Below, in pieces: positions 22,923 to 24,588 of a stretch of DNA of 24,588 bases. Origin of the DNA: JBMOKU01 sp049324315 (GTDB lineage Bacteria; Bacillota; Clostridia; Peptostreptococcales; Thermotaleaceae). The DNA is taken from contig JBMOKU010000005.1 in NCBI GenBank assembly GCA_049324315.1, positions 1 to 24,588 of the forward strand. Direction: 5' to 3'. The notes under the pieces are model-generated. The model ran no database searches, was not told the origin of the DNA, and saw only the letters and a program-made list of their open reading frames with translations. The position numbers and the translations under genes are program-made. The first letter of the stretch is position 1, and every line of letters begins with the position of its first letter.

Positions 22923-24335
22923 TCAATCATTTAAAATATCTGTGAAATGCTCTACTAGAATCCCAAATTCTTCTTCTTGTATTGTTCTAACGTCCAATAG
23001 AATCCTATCTTCATTGATTCTGACGATGATTGGTGTATCCAACTGCCTTAGCCGCCTTTCCAACATGTTAACAGATATTTTTTGGGGATATAAGGAAATT
23101 AACATAGTAGGCAGATTCTCTAATGGCATAGACCCTCCTCCCACTTGAGAATACCCTTGTACTTTCTCGATCACACAGTTTCGTACATGACGCTTCATAT
23201 CATTCATTAATCTTTCTGACCTGATGTTAATCTCATCTATTTTCATTGTTAACATTCTTAGGGTAGGTATCTTCATAAGGGCCTTTTCTTCGTCTAGGTA
23301 TATCCTTAATGTGGCCTCCAAAGCTGCCAATGTCAGCTTGTCCACACGAAAAGCTCTCGTCAGTGGATTCTTTTTCATTTGGTCAATGTATTTCTTTTTC
23401 CCTACGATAATGCCAGCCTGTGGACCGCCCAGCAGCTTATCTCCACTAAAAGTTACAATATCTGCTCCCAATCGTAAACTATCTTGGACTGTGGGCTCAT
23501 CGGTCAATCCATATTTTCTAAAATCGATTAAAGTGCCACTACCTATATCCTCAATAACTGGAAGTTGATATTTTTCACCCAAATGAATAAGTTCGTCTAA
23601 TCCGACTTCCTTTGTAAATCCCAGTATTCGATAATTGCTTGTATGGACTTTTAATAAAGCCGCTGTTTCTTCATGGATAGCCTTCTCATAATCTGATAGA
23701 TGAGTCTTGTTCGTTGCCCCCACTTCCACAAGCCTGGCTCCACTTTGCTGCATAACATCAGGGATCCTAAAGGATCCACCGACTTCTACCAGCTGTCCTC
23801 TGGAAACAATGACTTCTCTACCTTTTGCCATAGTCCCTAAAACCAGCATAACAGCCGCAGCATTATTGTTGACAACAAGGGCAGCTTCTGCACCCGTAAG
23901 CTTCCGTATAATTTCTTCTACATGACTATAACGAGATCCCCTTTGTCCAGTATGAATATCGTATTCTAATGTGGAATAACTACTGGCAACGTCCCATACT
24001 TCATCTTTTATATCTGCACTCAGTAGAGACCGTCCCAGATTGGTATGTAATACAACCCCTGTTGTATTGATCACTTTTTTCAACCGCATTTGATTTTTCG
24101 TTTTTACCGATGCAAGTATGTTGCTTATCAGCAAATGGTGATCAATCTGATAATTTTTGATATCCTCTTCATGCGCTAATGACAATATCGTCTTTCTTAT
24201 ATGATCAATATTCTCTCTTATGGCTTCCACAATTGTAACCCTTGGAAAAATCGAAAGACTATCTACAATCTCTTTCTCACTTAATAGCTCATCAACTTTA
24301 GGCAATAATCCAAGCAAAGTTTTTTTATCCATCAT
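22923..24335 (-). CDS. selA: L-seryl-tRNA(Sec) selenium transferase
   Basis: SelA converts Ser-tRNA(Sec) to Sec-tRNA(Sec) using selenophosphate and PLP. The 470 residues match the family length. Key features are the N-terminal tRNA-binding helical region, INTTGVVLHTNLGRSLLS (about 90-106), NNNAAAVML, and the PLP-binding Lys300 in TFSGDKLLGGPQAG. GGAG lies about nine bases before the ATG. It is the first gene of a minus-strand run that continues selB, response regulator, kinase, GerMN protein. selD, which makes selenophosphate, is absent from the window and may lie to the right or elsewhere. Confidence 0.97.
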   Translation of the reverse strand: MMDKKTLLGLLPKVDELLSEKEIVDSLSIFPRVTIVEAIRENIDHIRKTILSLAHEEDIKNYQIDHHLLISNILASVKTKNQMRLKKVINTTGVVLHTNLGRSLLSADIKDEVWDVASSYSTLEYDIHTGQRGSRYSHVEEIIRKLTGAEAALVVNNNAAAVMLVLGTMAKGREVIVSRGQLVEVGGSFRIPDVMQQSGARLVEVGATNKTHLSDYEKAIHEETAALLKVHTSNYRILGFTKEVGLDELIHLGEKYQLPVIEDIGSGTLIDFRKYGLTDEPTVQDSLRLGADIVTFSGDKLLGGPQAGIIVGKKKYIDQMKKNPLTRAFRVDKLTLAALEATLRIYLDEEKALMKIPTLRMLTMKIDEINIRSERLMNDMKRHVRNCVIEKVQGYSQVGGGSMPLENLPTMLISLYPQKISVNMLERRLRQLDTPIIVRINEDRILLDVRTIQEEEFGILVEHFTDILND

Positions 24336-24396
24336 GATAAATCACTCCAACTCCCATAAGTTCAGTATAATTCATTATAAACCAAATTCTTTTTTC

Positions 24397-24426
24397 ATTA
24401 TAACATTTTTTCCAAACATTTCACAA
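24397..24426 (-). promoter_or_regulatory. Candidate promoter of the selA operon
   Basis: On the minus strand TTGTGA (24421-24426), an 18-base spacer and TATAAT (24397-24402) lie between the intron end and selA. A second TATAAT at 24374-24379 has no good -35. If used, transcription of selA would not depend on read-through from the intron. Confidence 0.4.
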
Positions 24427-24461
24427 ACCCTAACAAACACTCGGGTTAATAAATTTATTTC

Positions 24462-24588
24462 ATAGAGTAGGCGAATGAAAAATTTTCATTCGCCCCTCAT
24501 CAAACCGTGCATGCGATTCTCCCGCACACGGCTTTCCGACATTCTTCTTCCTACAGCTTTGTGTCATGCAGCTAGTTTCAGCAACCCG
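24462..24588 (-). mobile_element. Group II intron, 3' end (domains V and VI), truncated by the window edge
   Basis: On the minus strand, domain V is a hairpin at 24501-24534: AAGCCGTG with CACGGTTT (including the conserved AGC start), a two-base bulge (TG), and the distal stem TGCG with CGCA. Domain VI follows directly as a long hairpin (GCGAATG with CATTCGC) and ends CTACTCTAT. In its lower stem, GAG pairs with CTC, leaving one unpaired A at 24468, the expected branch point, seven bases from the 3' splice site. The intron 3' end is therefore at about 24462. The short domain VI and end sequence fit a bacterial, possibly class C, intron. Any reverse transcriptase gene would lie right of the window; whether the intron is intact cannot be seen. 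Confidence 0.85.

Noticed and set aside
22909..22926. Upstream TTG start for selB overlapping the selA stop
   Set aside because: The TTG at 22908 is nine bases after AAGGAG and fits the family N terminus; the extra six residues would include the ribosome site itself.

Overview
The window looks like chromosomal DNA from a low-GC, endospore-forming Firmicute, most likely an anaerobic member of the Clostridia (an Alkaliphilus-like Clostridiaceae would fit). The reasons are AT-rich DNA, strong AGGAGG-type ribosome binding sites with many TTG/GTG starts, sporulation-type proteins (SpoIID/LytB, BofC-like, GerMN), a four-gene bacterial acetyl-CoA carboxylase operon, selenocysteine machinery and a three-subunit molybdenum hydroxylase. 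The species is an inference. Nearly everything lies on the minus strand; prfC is the only plus-strand protein gene.

Left to right: (1) 1-224 holds a plus-strand terminator from a gene outside the window, a degenerate repeat and the terminator of the next operon. (2) 225-7610 is a conserved block that reads bofC-like, ruvC, ruvA, ruvB, spoIID-like, queA, tgt, yajC in the direction of transcription. It covers Holliday-junction processing, queuosine tRNA modification, a Sec-translocon accessory protein and two sporulation-type proteins. Internal terminators split it into at least three units. (3) 7691-11545 is a molybdenum hydroxylase operon (FAD, 2Fe-2S and molybdopterin subunits) with a long leader that contains a compound hairpin followed by a T-run. 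(4) 11734-13635 is prfC (release factor 3) with a near-consensus promoter, a foldback element and a bidirectional terminator. (5) 13644-13809 is selC, the tRNA for selenocysteine, with its own promoter. (6) 13815-17619 is accB-accC-accD-accA, with a promoter directly followed by a FapR-type palindrome. (7) 17629-17967 is a gene-free stretch with a terminator and a GC-rich foldback. (8) 17968-24335 is selA-selB followed by a WalR-like response regulator, a WalK-like histidine kinase and a GerMN-domain protein. (9) 24462-24588 is the 3' end (domains V and VI) of a group II intron that continues past the right edge.

The functional themes are selenocysteine incorporation (selA, selB and selC are present; selD is not in the window), malonyl-CoA supply with probable product-level feedback through FapR, envelope signalling linked to a GerMN protein, and purine/N-heterocycle oxidation. 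I found no CRISPR array, prophage, toxin-antitoxin or obvious defence locus. The least ordinary signals are the intron end beside selA, the foldback family shared by three intergenic regions, the leader of the molybdenum hydroxylase operon, and the regulator-kinase-GerMN arrangement.
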